From the NCBI RefSeq assembly GCF_002979755.1, contig NZ_PCPP01000001.1, positions 1,334,665 to 1,398,664 on the forward strand: a stretch of DNA of 64,000 nucleotides, written 5' to 3'. A program made the position numbers and the translations under genes. The notes under the pieces are model-generated. The model did no database searches. It was given only the letters and a program-made list of their open reading frames with translations, and was not told where the DNA came from. Positions 43,510-52,658 of the stretch are shown piece after piece. Numbering within the stretch: the stretch's first letter is position 1; each line of letters opens with the position of its first letter. This DNA is from Chryseobacterium culicis (GTDB lineage: Bacteria > Bacteroidota > Bacteroidia > Flavobacteriales > Weeksellaceae).

Positions 43510-44052
43510 TTACAGAATACGCTTCCTGATTCGGCTTAAGGAAATAGGCGTAATGCCAATATAGGAAGCAAGGTATTTCAAAGGAATATTCTGTATGTAA
43601 TGAGGTTTGTTTTTCAGTAGGTATTCATAGAGATCCTGAGGGGTATTTTTCAACAGCAACATTTCTCTTTTCATAGCCGCATTGAGCTTTCTGCTCAAAT
43701 AGTAGTTCTGTACAAAACGACAGTGTGGGTTTACAGCAAACAGATCTTTTACCTCATCCAGAGTGATTTCCCAGGCCAAGCCACTGTTGAGAGATTCGTA
43801 AACTGTATCAGAGGTTTTTTCCTCGACTGTAAAAATATCACCGGGAAAGTAAAATTCTGCACAGATTTCAGTATCAATATCTGAGGTACTGTTGATGTAA
43901 TATTTCCGGACAAGCCCGTCTTCTACAAGATAGGCTCTATTGTCCGGAAATTGAGTTTTCTTTATAAATTCAACCTCAGCAAACTTTTCCCATACAGGAT
44001 CACTATCCTCTACGTTCAGGTGTGAAAACAGTTGTTTGTTGATGACTGCCAC
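43510..44052 (-). CDS. Crp/Fnr family transcriptional regulator
   Basis: A 180-residue regulator with the same plan as those at 6618 and 12422: barrel (FPDNRAYLVEDGLVRKYYIN, FYFPGDIFTVEEK) then a C-terminal HTH (LKYLASYIGITPISLSRIRK). The start is a GTG (44052); no earlier ATG is available. It lies 16 bp downstream of hutU on the same strand and may be co-transcribed with it. Confidence 0.82.
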   Translation of the reverse strand: MAVINKQLFSHLNVEDSDPVWEKFAEVEFIKKTQFPDNRAYLVEDGLVRKYYINSTSDIDTEICAEFYFPGDIFTVEEKTSDTVYESLNSGLAWEITLDEVKDLFAVNPHCRFVQNYYLSRKLNAAMKREMLLLKNTPQDLYEYLLKNKPHYIQNIPLKYLASYIGITPISLSRIRKRIL

Positions 44053-44068
44053 TGTTGAATTTTATGTA

Positions 44069-46054
44069 TTACAATAAGTTTTCGTCTACAAGGTTGGGAA
44101 GGGTCACTTTCAGATTCGGTTCTACTTCCATTGCTCTTTTAATCGCAAAAATAGCACCTTCGTTTCTTGCCCAGCTTCTTCTTGAAATTCCGTTGTTTAC
44201 ATCCCAGAAAAGCATAGATTTCAGTCTTCTGTCGGCATCATCGCTTCCGTCAAGCAGCATTCCGAAACCTCCGTTGATAACTTCTCCCCAGCCAACTCCA
44301 CCACCATTGTGAATGGAAACCCAGGTAGCCCCACGGAAACTGTCACCAATCACATTATGAATGGCCATATCCGCTGTAAATCTTGATCCGTCATAGATAT
44401 TGGAAGTCTCTCTGTAAGGAGAATCTGTTCCTGAAACATCATGGTGGTCTCTCCCTAATACGACAGGACCTATTTCTCCATTTTTAATAGCTTTGTTGAA
44501 GGCTTCTGCAATTTTCATTCTTCCTTCAGCATCTGCATAAAGAATTCTTGCCTGTGAACCTACCACCAGTTTATTTTCCTGTGCTCCCTTAATCCACTGG
44601 ATATTATCTTTCATCTGCTGCTGAATTTCTTCAGGAGAGTTTTTAACCATTTCTTCTAATACTGTACATGCAATATCATCTGTTTTCTGCAGATCTTCAG
44701 GATTTCCGCTGGAACATACCCAACGGAACGGTCCAAAACCGTAATCGAAACACATAGGTCCCATAATGTCCTGAACATAACTTGGATATTTAAACTCTCT
44801 GCCCAATGTCGGATTTTCTGCCATTACATCAGCTCCGGCTCTGGAAGCTTCTAATAGAAAGGCATTTCCGTAGTCGAAGAAATACGTTCCTTTTTCTGTA
44901 TGTTTATTGATGGCTGCAGCATGTCTTCTCAAAGTTTCCTGAACTTTTTCTTTGAATAATTCAGGGTTTTCTGCCATCATTGTATTAGATTCTTCAAAGC
45001 TTTGTCCTGCAGGATAGTAACCACCAGCCCAAGGATTGTGAAGGGATGTCTGATCTGATCCGATATCGATTCTTAAATCTTCCTGATCGAATTTCTCCCA
45101 AACCTCAACAATGTTTCCAAGGTAAGCCAAAGAAACGGTTTCTTTATTGGCCTGTGCTTCTCTTACTCTTTTTACCAAAGCATCAAGGTCTTCATGGATT
45201 TCATTCACCCATTTCTGATCATGACGGATCTTTGTAATCTTCGGATTTACTTCAGCACATACAGTAACACAGCCTGCAATATTACCTGCTTTTGGCTGAG
45301 CTCCACTCATTCCCCCTAATCCTGAAGTTACGAAAAGACCTCCTTTCGACTCTTTTTTAATTTTTCTGAATGCATTTAACACTGTAATCGTTGTTCCATG
45401 AACAATTCCCTGTGGACCAATATACATATAACTTCCCGCAGTCATCTGCCCGTATTGGGTAACGCCCAACGCGTTGAACTTCTCCCAGTCATCCGGTTTT
45501 GAATAGTTCGGGATCATCATTCCATTGGTTACAACCACTCTAGGAGCATCTTTATGAGACGGGAATAACCCCATCGGATGCCCTGAATACATTACCAACG
45601 TCTGTTCATTACTCATTTCCGACAGATACTTCATGGTCAGCAGATACTGAGCCCAGTTTGAGAAAACCGCTCCATTTCCACCATAAGTAATCAATTCATG
45701 AGGGTGTTGTGCTACGGCATAATCCAGGTTATTCTGAATCATCAGCATAATCGCTTTTGCCTGCTCAGATTTTCCGGGATAGTCTGTGATAGGCCTTGCT
45801 TTCATTTCATAATCCGGACGGAAACGATACATATAAATCCTTCCGTAATCTTCCAGTTCCTGCTTAAATTCAGGAATCAGTTCTGCATGAAACTGAGGAT
45901 CAAAATAACGTAATGCATTCTTCAATGCCAGTTTTTTCTCTTCTTCTCCTAAAATTTCTTTACGCTTCGGAGCATGGTTGATATTGGTTTCGTATGGTTT
46001 TGGTTGTGGCAGCTGATTAGGAATCCCCTGCTGTATCTGTTCTTGGAATGTCAT
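44069..46054 (-). CDS. hutU: urocanate hydratase
   Basis: A 661-residue urocanase, the second enzyme of histidine breakdown (urocanate to imidazolonepropionate). It is somewhat longer than the usual 550-560 residues because it belongs to the longer Bacteroidota/eukaryote-like form. Family words present: YGGNGAVFSNWAQYL, MYSGHPMGLFPS, MTAGSYMYIGPQGIVHGTT, FVTSGLGGMSGAQPKAG (NAD site), DQTSLHNPWAGGYYPAG, RDHHDVSGTDSPYRETSNI and NGGGVGWGEVINGG. No hutH, hutI or hutG lies in the window, so the pathway genes are dispersed. Confidence 0.95.
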   Translation of the reverse strand: MTFQEQIQQGIPNQLPQPKPYETNINHAPKRKEILGEEEKKLALKNALRYFDPQFHAELIPEFKQELEDYGRIYMYRFRPDYEMKARPITDYPGKSEQAKAIMLMIQNNLDYAVAQHPHELITYGGNGAVFSNWAQYLLTMKYLSEMSNEQTLVMYSGHPMGLFPSHKDAPRVVVTNGMMIPNYSKPDDWEKFNALGVTQYGQMTAGSYMYIGPQGIVHGTTITVLNAFRKIKKESKGGLFVTSGLGGMSGAQPKAGNIAGCVTVCAEVNPKITKIRHDQKWVNEIHEDLDALVKRVREAQANKETVSLAYLGNIVEVWEKFDQEDLRIDIGSDQTSLHNPWAGGYYPAGQSFEESNTMMAENPELFKEKVQETLRRHAAAINKHTEKGTYFFDYGNAFLLEASRAGADVMAENPTLGREFKYPSYVQDIMGPMCFDYGFGPFRWVCSSGNPEDLQKTDDIACTVLEEMVKNSPEEIQQQMKDNIQWIKGAQENKLVVGSQARILYADAEGRMKIAEAFNKAIKNGEIGPVVLGRDHHDVSGTDSPYRETSNIYDGSRFTADMAIHNVIGDSFRGATWVSIHNGGGVGWGEVINGGFGMLLDGSDDADRRLKSMLFWDVNNGISRRSWARNEGAIFAIKRAMEVEPNLKVTLPNLVDENLL

Positions 46055-46154
46055 ATTGCTATTTAAAGATCTATGTTTTAAACAATGTTTGAAGTTTTAA
46101 AGATATTCAAAATAGGAAATATAGGCAAGAGGGGAAGGGAAGAATGGTTTAAAG

Positions 46155-46223
46155 TTTAGGGTTTAGGGTTTAGGGTTTAGGGTTTAGGGTTTAGGGTTTA
46201 GGGTTTAGGGTTTAGGGTTTAGG
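46155..46223. repeat. perfect heptanucleotide array (TTTAGGG) x 9.9
   Basis: TTTAGGG is repeated 9.9 times without error. It lies upstream of hutU and downstream of the small acidic gene at 46398. The unit is the complement of CCCTAAA, one base from the CCCTAAT unit at 16326 and 22915. Confidence 0.95.
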
Positions 46224-46290
46224 CAAAATTATGAAAACTGTAAACCAGCCGTCATTTGATATTAAATACTATATTTGAATAAATGCACCT

Positions 46291-46316
46291 GAATTCCCCT
46301 CCAAGGGAGGGAAATT
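46291..46316 (-). repeat. partial family 1 element
   Basis: GAATTCCCCTCCAAGGGAGG, then GAAATT, is the CCCTCC/GGAGGG stem end of family 1 in inverted orientation. The ACCACCCCGTC part is missing. Confidence 0.45.
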
Positions 46317-46350
46317 GCCCTTACCCATATTAGTTGTTATTTCACATAAA

Positions 46351-46375
46351 AAAACCTTACTGAAATTCAGCAAGG
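46351..46375 (-). terminator. terminator of the 46398 gene
   Basis: CCTTACTGA pairs with TCAGCAAGG with one mismatch; on the minus strand it ends in a run of Ts. Confidence 0.65.
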
Positions 46376-46397
46376 CTTAGTCTGTTATTATCAAATG

Positions 46398-46691
46398 TTA
46401 GGTTAAAACATCATCGTTTTCTTCTTCATGGTCATCTTCATTATCGCTGAGGCTCCAATAATTATTTTCTTCATCTTCCTCTCCTATTTCTTCCATTTCA
46501 TCATCATCTTCTGCTCCGGGAATATCTAATCCCTTATCAATTTTATCATCGTCAAAATCTTCATCCAAAATAGGATTTCCGTCTCCATCGAGCGAAATAT
46601 GTTTTTCTCTCTTAAATATATCTTCGTTCGGGTTATAATCCATCTGTTCTAACCTTTTATTCTGTTCATTAATATTTTTCTCTGGTGCCAT
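46398..46691 (-). CDS. small highly acidic protein, unknown function
   Basis: A 97-residue cytosolic protein, about half Asp, Glu and Asn in its C-terminal part (GAEDDDEMEEIGEEDEENNY). The N terminus has MAPEKNINEQNKRLEQMDYN. It is probably disordered. Own terminator at 46351. I do not recognise a named family. Confidence 0.75.
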   Translation of the reverse strand: MAPEKNINEQNKRLEQMDYNPNEDIFKREKHISLDGDGNPILDEDFDDDKIDKGLDIPGAEDDDEMEEIGEEDEENNYWSLSDNEDDHEEENDDVLT

Positions 46692-46740
46692 ACTATTTAA
46701 GATTTTAGGTTTATATATTCAGAACAAAAATAATTCCAAG

Positions 46741-47727
46741 TTATGATGAATGATCAGAATAAACGTCAGGATTTGCACAATTTGTCATTTTTTCATTTTT
46801 CGAAAACGCGATGATATTTCCTGCGGCAAGTCTAGCCATCCCATTTCGGGCTTCAACCGTAGCAGATCCGATGTGCGGAAGAATACAGACACTGGAAAGT
46901 CCAAGAATAGGATCATCTGCGGACATAGGTTCCGGATTGGTAACATCCAGGCCTGCTCCCCAGATTTTCTTATCAACAAGCGCCTGATAAAGATCTTTTT
47001 GGTTGTGAAACCCTCCTCTGGCTGTATTGATAAAGATCGCATTCTGTTTCATCTGTTCAAATATGGACTCATTGAATAGCTCTTTATGCTCAGGGGTAAA
47101 GTTGGCATGAACACTCAGCACATCTGATTTATGAATCAGTTCATCAAAAGAAACATAGGTTGCGTCTAACTCCTTTTCTGCTTCTTTATTGGAGTGGCGA
47201 TTGTGATAAATAATGTTCATCCCAAAAGCTTTTTTTGACTTTTCGGCCATTTCGTAACCAATACGCCCCAAACCAAAAATTCCCAGTGTTTTTCCGTACA
47301 GTTCCTGTCCTAAAGCATGTAAAGGATCAAATGTTCCCCAGTTATCCTCTTTCACTTTCTGGAAATTGTAGCTTGCTCTTCTTGCCACAGCCTGCATCAG
47401 TAAAAATGCGACATCTGAAGTTGCTCTGCTCAAAACATCCGGAGTATTTCCTATCGGAATGTTCCTTTGAGTGGCTTCTTTAATGTCTACATGATCAAAT
47501 CCTACAGAATACAGAGCGATGGCTTTGATATTGGGGCAGGCATCAAAAAAATTCTTATCATATCTGAAGTCTCCACCTACATTCAGGAGGGTATCTGCAT
47601 TTTTACAGTAGCTCATCCATTCTTCGTAAGAAAGGTTTTCTTTTTCCGGAAATAGTATTTCCAGTCCTGCTTCTTCCAGCATTTTAATTCCTGTTTCCGG
47701 AATTCTTTTATTGATAAAAACTTTCAT
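46741..47727 (-). CDS. 2-hydroxyacid dehydrogenase (glyoxylate/hydroxypyruvate reductase-like)
   Basis: A 328-residue D-isomer-specific 2-hydroxyacid dehydrogenase. It has the NAD(P) motif GKTLGIFGLGRIGYEMAEK, NRHSNKEAE (an Arg/His after strand 2, suits NADPH), the active-site Arg in FINTARGGF, Glu in LDVTNPEPM and His in ILPHIGSAT. It matches GhrB/glyoxylate reductase-like enzymes. It is cytosolic and monocistronic. Confidence 0.92.
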   Translation of the reverse strand: MKVFINKRIPETGIKMLEEAGLEILFPEKENLSYEEWMSYCKNADTLLNVGGDFRYDKNFFDACPNIKAIALYSVGFDHVDIKEATQRNIPIGNTPDVLSRATSDVAFLLMQAVARRASYNFQKVKEDNWGTFDPLHALGQELYGKTLGIFGLGRIGYEMAEKSKKAFGMNIIYHNRHSNKEAEKELDATYVSFDELIHKSDVLSVHANFTPEHKELFNESIFEQMKQNAIFINTARGGFHNQKDLYQALVDKKIWGAGLDVTNPEPMSADDPILGLSSVCILPHIGSATVEARNGMARLAAGNIIAFSKNEKMTNCANPDVYSDHSS

Positions 47728-47760
47728 TGTACTATTGTTTAATGATTTTTTAAATAAAAA

Positions 47761-47785
47761 AACCTCACTCGCAAAAAGTAAGGTT
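47761..47785 (-). terminator. Rho-independent terminator upstream of the hydroxyacid dehydrogenase gene
   Basis: AACCTCACT pairs with AGTAAGGTT (one mismatch) and ends in a T-run on the minus strand. The nearest upstream minus gene is pcm, 265 bp away, with the tRNA-like remnant between. Confidence 0.65.
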
Positions 47786-48002
47786 ATTGAACTTTAATAT
47801 TAAAAAAAATTATTTCTTTTCATCTGAATGTTCTATTCAAGATCTATTCTATTTTCTGTGATGGTGATTTTATACTGGGGGTTTTAATTCCATCAATTTT
47901 CATTCCGAAATGGAGTTAAAAGATTTTAAATTTTGGGTAATTTTCATTAATAAAAAAAGGATTACGTTTCGTTCCTAATGATAAGATTGGTATAGAAAAG
48001 AA

Positions 48003-48037
48003 CTGGTGTTTGAGACCAGTGCATCTACCAATTCCGC
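48003..48037 (-). pseudogene. tRNA-Leu(CAA) remnant (D arm and anticodon arm only)
   Basis: On the minus strand GCGGAATTGGTAGATGC forms a Leu-type D arm. A perfect 5-bp anticodon stem CTGGT/ACCAG then closes the loop CTCAAAC, with U33 and anticodon CAA. The bases that follow do not give a variable arm, TTCGA T-loop or matching acceptor strand, and the 5' acceptor part is also unmatched. I read it as a half tRNA gene, 13 bp beyond the pcm stop. Confidence 0.6.
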
Positions 48038-48050
48038 TTGTCTGATACAA

Positions 48051-48701
48051 TTATTGATTGGTATTGCCCAGCATCGGAACAAATTTATACGCTCCAAATT
48101 CTTCTTTTTCAAATTCTGTAGGGCCTACTTTGGTAAATCGGTATAAAACCTGTTCATTTGTCGGGCCTAATGGAATTACCATGATTCCTCCCACGTTCAG
48201 TTGTTTTAAAAGTTCCGTAGGCAATGTGGAAGCACCACAGGTTACGATAATTTTATCAAAGGGAGCAAAAGTAGGAAGTCCGGCAAAGCCATCTCCAAAG
48301 CTCTGGAATTTTGGAAACAGATGAAGTTCTCTGAGTTTCTTTTTAGAAAAATCAAAAAGGTCTTTCTGTCTTTCTACCGTGTAAACATGAGCTTTCATCG
48401 TCATTAGAATAGCAGTCTGGTATCCACATCCTGTTCCAATTTCCAATACTTTTTCGCCTGGTTTTACCTTCAGCAGTTCAGACTGTTCCGCTACCGTGGA
48501 GGGATGGGAAATTGTTTGATGCGCCAGAATCGGGAAAGCCCGGTCTTCATAGGCAAAATCTTCAAAAATACTCTCGATAAAAAGGTGTCTTGGAACTTCA
48601 CTCATTGCCGAAAGTACATTTTCATCCGAAATTCCAATTCTGTTTCGAAGATAATCGACTAAAATCTTTCTTTTTCCTTTATGTACAAACGAATCCTGCA
48701 T
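48051..48701 (-). CDS. pcm: protein-L-isoaspartate O-methyltransferase
   Basis: A 216-residue PCMT that methylates L-isoaspartyl residues in aged proteins with S-adenosylmethionine. It shows VPRHLFIESIFEDFAYEDRA, TISHPSTVAEQSELL and the SAM motif VLEIGTGCGYQTAILM. FDKIIVTCGASTLPTELLKQ and GGIMVIPLG complete the family's order. It is cytosolic. A heptad array (48714-48741) lies directly upstream. Confidence 0.94.
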   Translation of the reverse strand: MQDSFVHKGKRKILVDYLRNRIGISDENVLSAMSEVPRHLFIESIFEDFAYEDRAFPILAHQTISHPSTVAEQSELLKVKPGEKVLEIGTGCGYQTAILMTMKAHVYTVERQKDLFDFSKKKLRELHLFPKFQSFGDGFAGLPTFAPFDKIIVTCGASTLPTELLKQLNVGGIMVIPLGPTNEQVLYRFTKVGPTEFEKEEFGAYKFVPMLGNTNQ

Positions 48702-48713
48702 TTGACAAAAGTA

Positions 48714-48741
48714 AGAAATTAGAAATTAGATTTCAGAAATT
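48714..48741. repeat. degenerate heptad array (AGAAATT-type)
   Basis: AGAAATT, AGAAATT, AGATTTC, AGAAATT in register, 13 bp upstream of the pcm start codon. Confidence 0.55.
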
Positions 48742-48802
48742 GAAGCAAAGAATTATCCACAAAAATAAAGCAATCAAAAAATGACTGCTTTATTTTTATT
48801 TC

Positions 48803-49450
48803 TTAATTCCACTTTATCGGATAAGGTCCGTAAAAATCGCTGAAGGTATTGTCAGCACATCTTTTTCTCACAAAAAAGTTATAATTCACTGTTTTACTTA
48901 ACCCTACATAAATGGCTTTTTGACCTGCAATCACTAATTCTCCACTTGCCGGTGGCACAAAACTGGTCGTTAAGACCGTTTCATATGCAGAAACCCCATC
49001 ATTCTCCCAGGATACTGTAGCTTCAAAAATAGAAGAATTCAAAGAAGAGGCTGTTTTTGAATACGTTGCATACCCTGGTTTTATACAAGTTGTGGTATTG
49101 CTGGCCAAAACAGTAACAGGTCCCGCCCAGTTGCTTTGTCCATTGCCTAACCCACAATTTTTTCTCACATACAGGTCATATTTATTATCCTTATAGAGAG
49201 GGAGATTATAGGAATTCTTATAGGTGACAACTGTGGTTCCCTTTCCTAAAGAGAAACCATGTTCGCCATACTGTATTTCATAATATCCTTCGCCCTGACT
49301 AATAATCTTCCACGAAAGCAGGTTATTTCCTTTTTCAAATATCAGGTTTGTTGGAGTTCCACATTTTGCTTGCGGATCATATGGACTATCTCCTATACAT
49401 CCTGCAGTACATAATCCCAAGATGAATAAAATCGAAATTATTCTTTTCAT
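48803..49450 (-). CDS. lipoprotein with fibronectin-type repeats
   Basis: A 215-residue predicted lipoprotein: signal MKRIISILFILGLCTAGC with Cys18. The mature part looks like two beta-sandwich (fibronectin type III-like) units. Each has a strand set such as LLSWKIISQGEGYYEIQYGE and ATVSWENDGVSAYETVLTT, closed by YDLYVRKNCG and YNFFVRKRCAD. The family is common in Bacteroidota surface proteins. The role is unknown. Confidence 0.78.
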   Translation of the reverse strand: MKRIISILFILGLCTAGCIGDSPYDPQAKCGTPTNLIFEKGNNLLSWKIISQGEGYYEIQYGEHGFSLGKGTTVVTYKNSYNLPLYKDNKYDLYVRKNCGLGNGQSNWAGPVTVLASNTTTCIKPGYATYSKTASSLNSSIFEATVSWENDGVSAYETVLTTSFVPPASGELVIAGQKAIYVGLSKTVNYNFFVRKRCADNTFSDFYGPYPIKWN

Positions 49451-49583
49451 AGTTATTTTCTGACCGTGAATTTACTGTAATTTCCTAAATGAATAAACGT
49501 GTTCAGTCTTGAATATCTCCAAGTGAAAAGTCATGTATTTTATAAATGTACATTCACTATCTTTACAAAAATTTAATACAGCT

Positions 49584-50546
49584 ATGTTAAAAGCAGGTTT
49601 GGTAGGTGCCGGACACTTGGGGAAAATACATTTAAAACTTCTTAATCAATCAGATCGATATGAATTTGTAGGTTTCCATGATAAAGATGTTGAAAACGGA
49701 AAGAAATTAGAAGCCGAATTCGGGTATACCTATTTTGAAAATTTCGATGATTTATTGGAGCAGATTGACATGCTTGATATTGTCACGCCAACAGTTTATC
49801 ATTATGATTATGCTTTAAAAGCCATTGAAAAAGGGCTGCATTTCTTTATTGAAAAACCGGTAACCCAGACTCTTGAGCAGGCGGAAGAAATTCTTCGTCT
49901 GTGCCAGGAAAAAGGAATCAAAGCACAGGTAGGACACGTTGAAAGATACAATCCAGCTTTTATTGCGACTAAGGAATATATCAGCAATCCGATGTTTATT
50001 GAAATCCACAGGCTGGCAGAGTTTAATCCACGTGGTACGGATGTTTCTGTGGTATTGGATCTTATGATTCACGATCTTGATATTTTATTAAGTATTGCGA
50101 AATCTAAAGTGAAAAACATTCATGCTAGCGGTGTTTGTGTAGTAAGTAAAACTCCGGATATTGCCAATGCAAGAATAGAGTTCGAGAACGGATGTGTAGC
50201 GAACCTTACGACTTCCAGAATTTCTATGAAGGCAATGAGAAAAAGCAGATTCTTCCAGAAGGATGCTTATATTTCTGTTGATTTCCTTGAGAAAAAGGCT
50301 GAAGTAATCAGAATGAAGGATGCTCCTGAAAACCCTACTCCATTTGATATGATCATTGAAAATGCAGAGGGAGAAAAGAACCAGATTCTATTTGAATATC
50401 CGAATATCCAGCCTAACAATGCTATTTTGGATGAATTAAATTCTTTCGCAGATGCTATCACAGGCGACAAAAATGTAGAGGTTTCTCTTGAAGACGGAAC
50501 TGAAGCTTTGAAAGTGGCTTTAGAAATTATGAAACTGATCAGTTAA
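49584..50546 (+). CDS. Gfo/Idh/MocA family oxidoreductase
   Basis: A 320-residue NAD(P)-dependent sugar or polyol dehydrogenase-like protein. It has the Rossmann motif GLVGAGHLGKIHL, EKPVTQTLEQAEEI (the EKP signature), GHVERYNPA and LDLMIHDLDILLSIAK with the HD motif. The start is taken at MLKAGLVGAG (49584); 17 in-frame residues upstream do not fit the family. The genus form is close to the UDP-N-acetylglucosamine 3-dehydrogenase-like group, but the substrate is not certain. Confidence 0.9.
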   Translation: MLKAGLVGAGHLGKIHLKLLNQSDRYEFVGFHDKDVENGKKLEAEFGYTYFENFDDLLEQIDMLDIVTPTVYHYDYALKAIEKGLHFFIEKPVTQTLEQAEEILRLCQEKGIKAQVGHVERYNPAFIATKEYISNPMFIEIHRLAEFNPRGTDVSVVLDLMIHDLDILLSIAKSKVKNIHASGVCVVSKTPDIANARIEFENGCVANLTTSRISMKAMRKSRFFQKDAYISVDFLEKKAEVIRMKDAPENPTPFDMIIENAEGEKNQILFEYPNIQPNNAILDELNSFADAITGDKNVEVSLEDGTEALKVALEIMKLIS

Positions 50547-50580
50547 AAATATACTGTTTTCCTGAACAGCAACAGAGATA

Positions 50581-50628
50581 ATGCTATCTTATTAATCAGA
50601 AGAAATTGGTTATGAGATAGCATTTTTA
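50581..50628 (+). terminator. Rho-independent terminator of the oxidoreductase gene
   Basis: ATGCTATCT and AGATAGCAT form a 9-bp perfect stem with a 25-nt loop, followed by TTTTTAA. Confidence 0.65.
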
Positions 50629-50906
50629 ATTTCTGGGGTTCACAATTGAGGCAATAAATCTCTGTTCTTAAATATCAAGAGAATAAAAACTTTTCATCAA
50701 TAATTACTGATTTATTAATAAAAAATCCTTTTCAAAATAAAAAAACAATATATTTGAGGAATAATTCAATAAAGTATTGAAAGATTTTGTTTTACATATA
50801 TGGATATCGGGCAAATTCAATGAGCTGAATACAGGTTCATCTTGTGCTGTCATCATTCATTATAATTTCTAATATTTCCCTATTATTTTAAACCATTGAA
50901 ACTACT
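50629..50906. other. intergenic stretch upstream of the GH5 gene, no feature seen
   Basis: 278 bp, AT-rich, without a credible ORF, repeat element or hairpin. It must carry the GH5 promoter, but no good TAnnTTTG box stands out. Confidence 0.4.
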
Positions 50907-52637
50907 ATGAAAAGAGCCATTCTATTATCTGCACTTTTATTGTCTCAATTTGGGACATCACAATTACTGAAGACTTCAGGACAAAAAATCGTTAATGATA
51001 AAGGTGAAAATATTCAATTGAAAGGTCTTGGGCTTGGCGGTTGGATGCTTCAGGAAGGATATATGCTGAAAACTGCTGATTTTGCAGGACCTCAGTATAA
51101 GATTAAAGAGAAAATTGCTGAATTAATTGGTGAAGATGGAATGAATGAGTTCTACAAAGCTTATCTTAAAAATGGTATCACCAAGCAGGATATTGACTTT
51201 TTAGCCAAAGCTGGATTCAATTCTATCAGGCTTCCGATGCATTACAATCTTTATACACTACCTATTGAAAAAGAACCCGCAAAAGGAAAAGATACATGGC
51301 TGGAGGAAGGTTTCAAAATGACTGATGACCTGCTCCAATGGTGTGCTGATAATAAAATTTACCTGATTTTAGACCTTCATGCTGCTCCGGGCGGGCAGGG
51401 AAACGATGCCAATATATCTGATAACGATAAGTCAAAACCATCGCTTTGGGCTAATGAGGAGAATCAGAGAAAAACTGTTGCCCTATGGAAAAGGCTGGCT
51501 GAACGATACAAGGACAGTCCCTGGATTGGAGGTTATGACTTAATTAATGAACCTAACATCAATTTCACAGGGAAAAATCCGAATGGCACTGATGAAATGT
51601 CCAATGCCCCGCTCTGGAAACTTCAGAAGGATATTACAGTAGCCATCAGACAGGTTGATAAAAAGCATCTTATTTTCATTGAAGGAAACGGATGGGGAAA
51701 TAACTATAACGGATTGCCAGCTCTATGGGACGATAATATGGCGTTCAGCTTCCATAAATACTGGAACTATAATGATGATCAGACACTGAAATTTGCTCTG
51801 GATCTTAGGGAGAAATACAATATTCCTATCTGGCTTGGAGAAACCGGTGAGAATTCCAATGTATGGTTTACGGAACTGATCCAGCTTTTGGGTAAACACA
51901 ACATCGGGTATGCATTTTGGCCTATGAAAAAGATTGACAATATTGCAGGAATTACCAATGTGAAGACTACTCCTGAATATGAAAAGCTATTGGATTACTG
52001 GAAGAACGGTGGTGAAAAACCTTCTCAAGATTATGCAAAAAAAGCTTTATTACAGATTGCCGACAATTATAAGCTGAACAATACGGAAATTAAGAGAGAT
52101 GTGATTGATGCGATGTTCAGACAGATCACGGATGCATCCACAAAGCCCTTCAGAAATCATCAGGCTCCGGGAAGAATTTTCACTTCGGAATATGATTTGG
52201 GAAGAATGGGTGCTGCGTATCTTGATAAGGATTTCATTAATCTTTGGGTAAGTGATCCGGCTAAAAGATCAGAATGGAATTCCGGACAGCAGATGAGAAA
52301 TGATGGGGTCGATATTTATCAGTGTAACGACAAGATTACTAATCAATATTACGTAGGAAAAACAGAATCCGGAGAATGGCTTCAATATACTGTTCAATCA
52401 AAAGGAGACAGAACTTATACATTGGATATCCGATATGCAGCAGCCAATGATTCTAAAATAAGAATTGAAACGGCTTCCGGAAAAGTCTTAGCTACAGTAT
52501 CACTGGCATCCACCGGAGGAAATGAGAACTGGAAAACAGTTTCTGCAAAAAATATCAGCCTTAAGAAAGGGGAAAACAAAATCAGAATTTTCTTTGAAAA
52601 TGATGGTGCCAATCTGAATTATTTTGAACTAAAATAG
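50907..52637 (+). CDS. secreted GH5 glycoside hydrolase with C-terminal carbohydrate-binding module
   Basis: A 576-residue exported glycosidase. A signal peptide (MKRAILLSALLLSQFGTSQ) precedes a GH5 domain. Its landmarks are LGLGGWMLQEGYM, FNSIRLPMHYN, LDLHAAPGGQGND, the acid/base Glu in YDLINEPNIN, and the nucleophile in PIWLGETGENSN. A C-terminal CBM6-type beta-sandwich follows (about 440-576, GEWLQYTVQSKGDRTYTLDI to KGENKIRIFFENDGANLNYF). It probably hydrolyses a beta-glucan or related polymer outside the cell. It is monocistronic. Confidence 0.9.
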   Translation: MKRAILLSALLLSQFGTSQLLKTSGQKIVNDKGENIQLKGLGLGGWMLQEGYMLKTADFAGPQYKIKEKIAELIGEDGMNEFYKAYLKNGITKQDIDFLAKAGFNSIRLPMHYNLYTLPIEKEPAKGKDTWLEEGFKMTDDLLQWCADNKIYLILDLHAAPGGQGNDANISDNDKSKPSLWANEENQRKTVALWKRLAERYKDSPWIGGYDLINEPNINFTGKNPNGTDEMSNAPLWKLQKDITVAIRQVDKKHLIFIEGNGWGNNYNGLPALWDDNMAFSFHKYWNYNDDQTLKFALDLREKYNIPIWLGETGENSNVWFTELIQLLGKHNIGYAFWPMKKIDNIAGITNVKTTPEYEKLLDYWKNGGEKPSQDYAKKALLQIADNYKLNNTEIKRDVIDAMFRQITDASTKPFRNHQAPGRIFTSEYDLGRMGAAYLDKDFINLWVSDPAKRSEWNSGQQMRNDGVDIYQCNDKITNQYYVGKTESGEWLQYTVQSKGDRTYTLDIRYAAANDSKIRIETASGKVLATVSLASTGGNENWKTVSAKNISLKKGENKIRIFFENDGANLNYFELK

Positions 52638-52658
52638 TAATAATTATCTTAAATTGCA

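Noticed and set aside
16326..46223. Tandem arrays considered as CRISPR
   Set aside because: The units are 7 bp with no spacers and no cas genes are near.
46155..46223. TTTAGGG array as eukaryotic telomere contamination
   Set aside because: It sits between ordinary flavobacterial genes, and related heptads (CCCTAAT) occur elsewhere in the window.
47941..48050. An intact tRNA gene
   Set aside because: Only the D and anticodon arms can be formed; there is no TTCGA T-loop and no pairing acceptor stem.
48753..48761. DnaA box TTATCCACA, considered as a sign of an origin together with dnaN
   Set aside because: It is a single box 12 kb from dnaN, with no dnaA, no AT-rich unwinding region and no box cluster; another single TGTGGATAA at 42245 shows that such words occur by chance.
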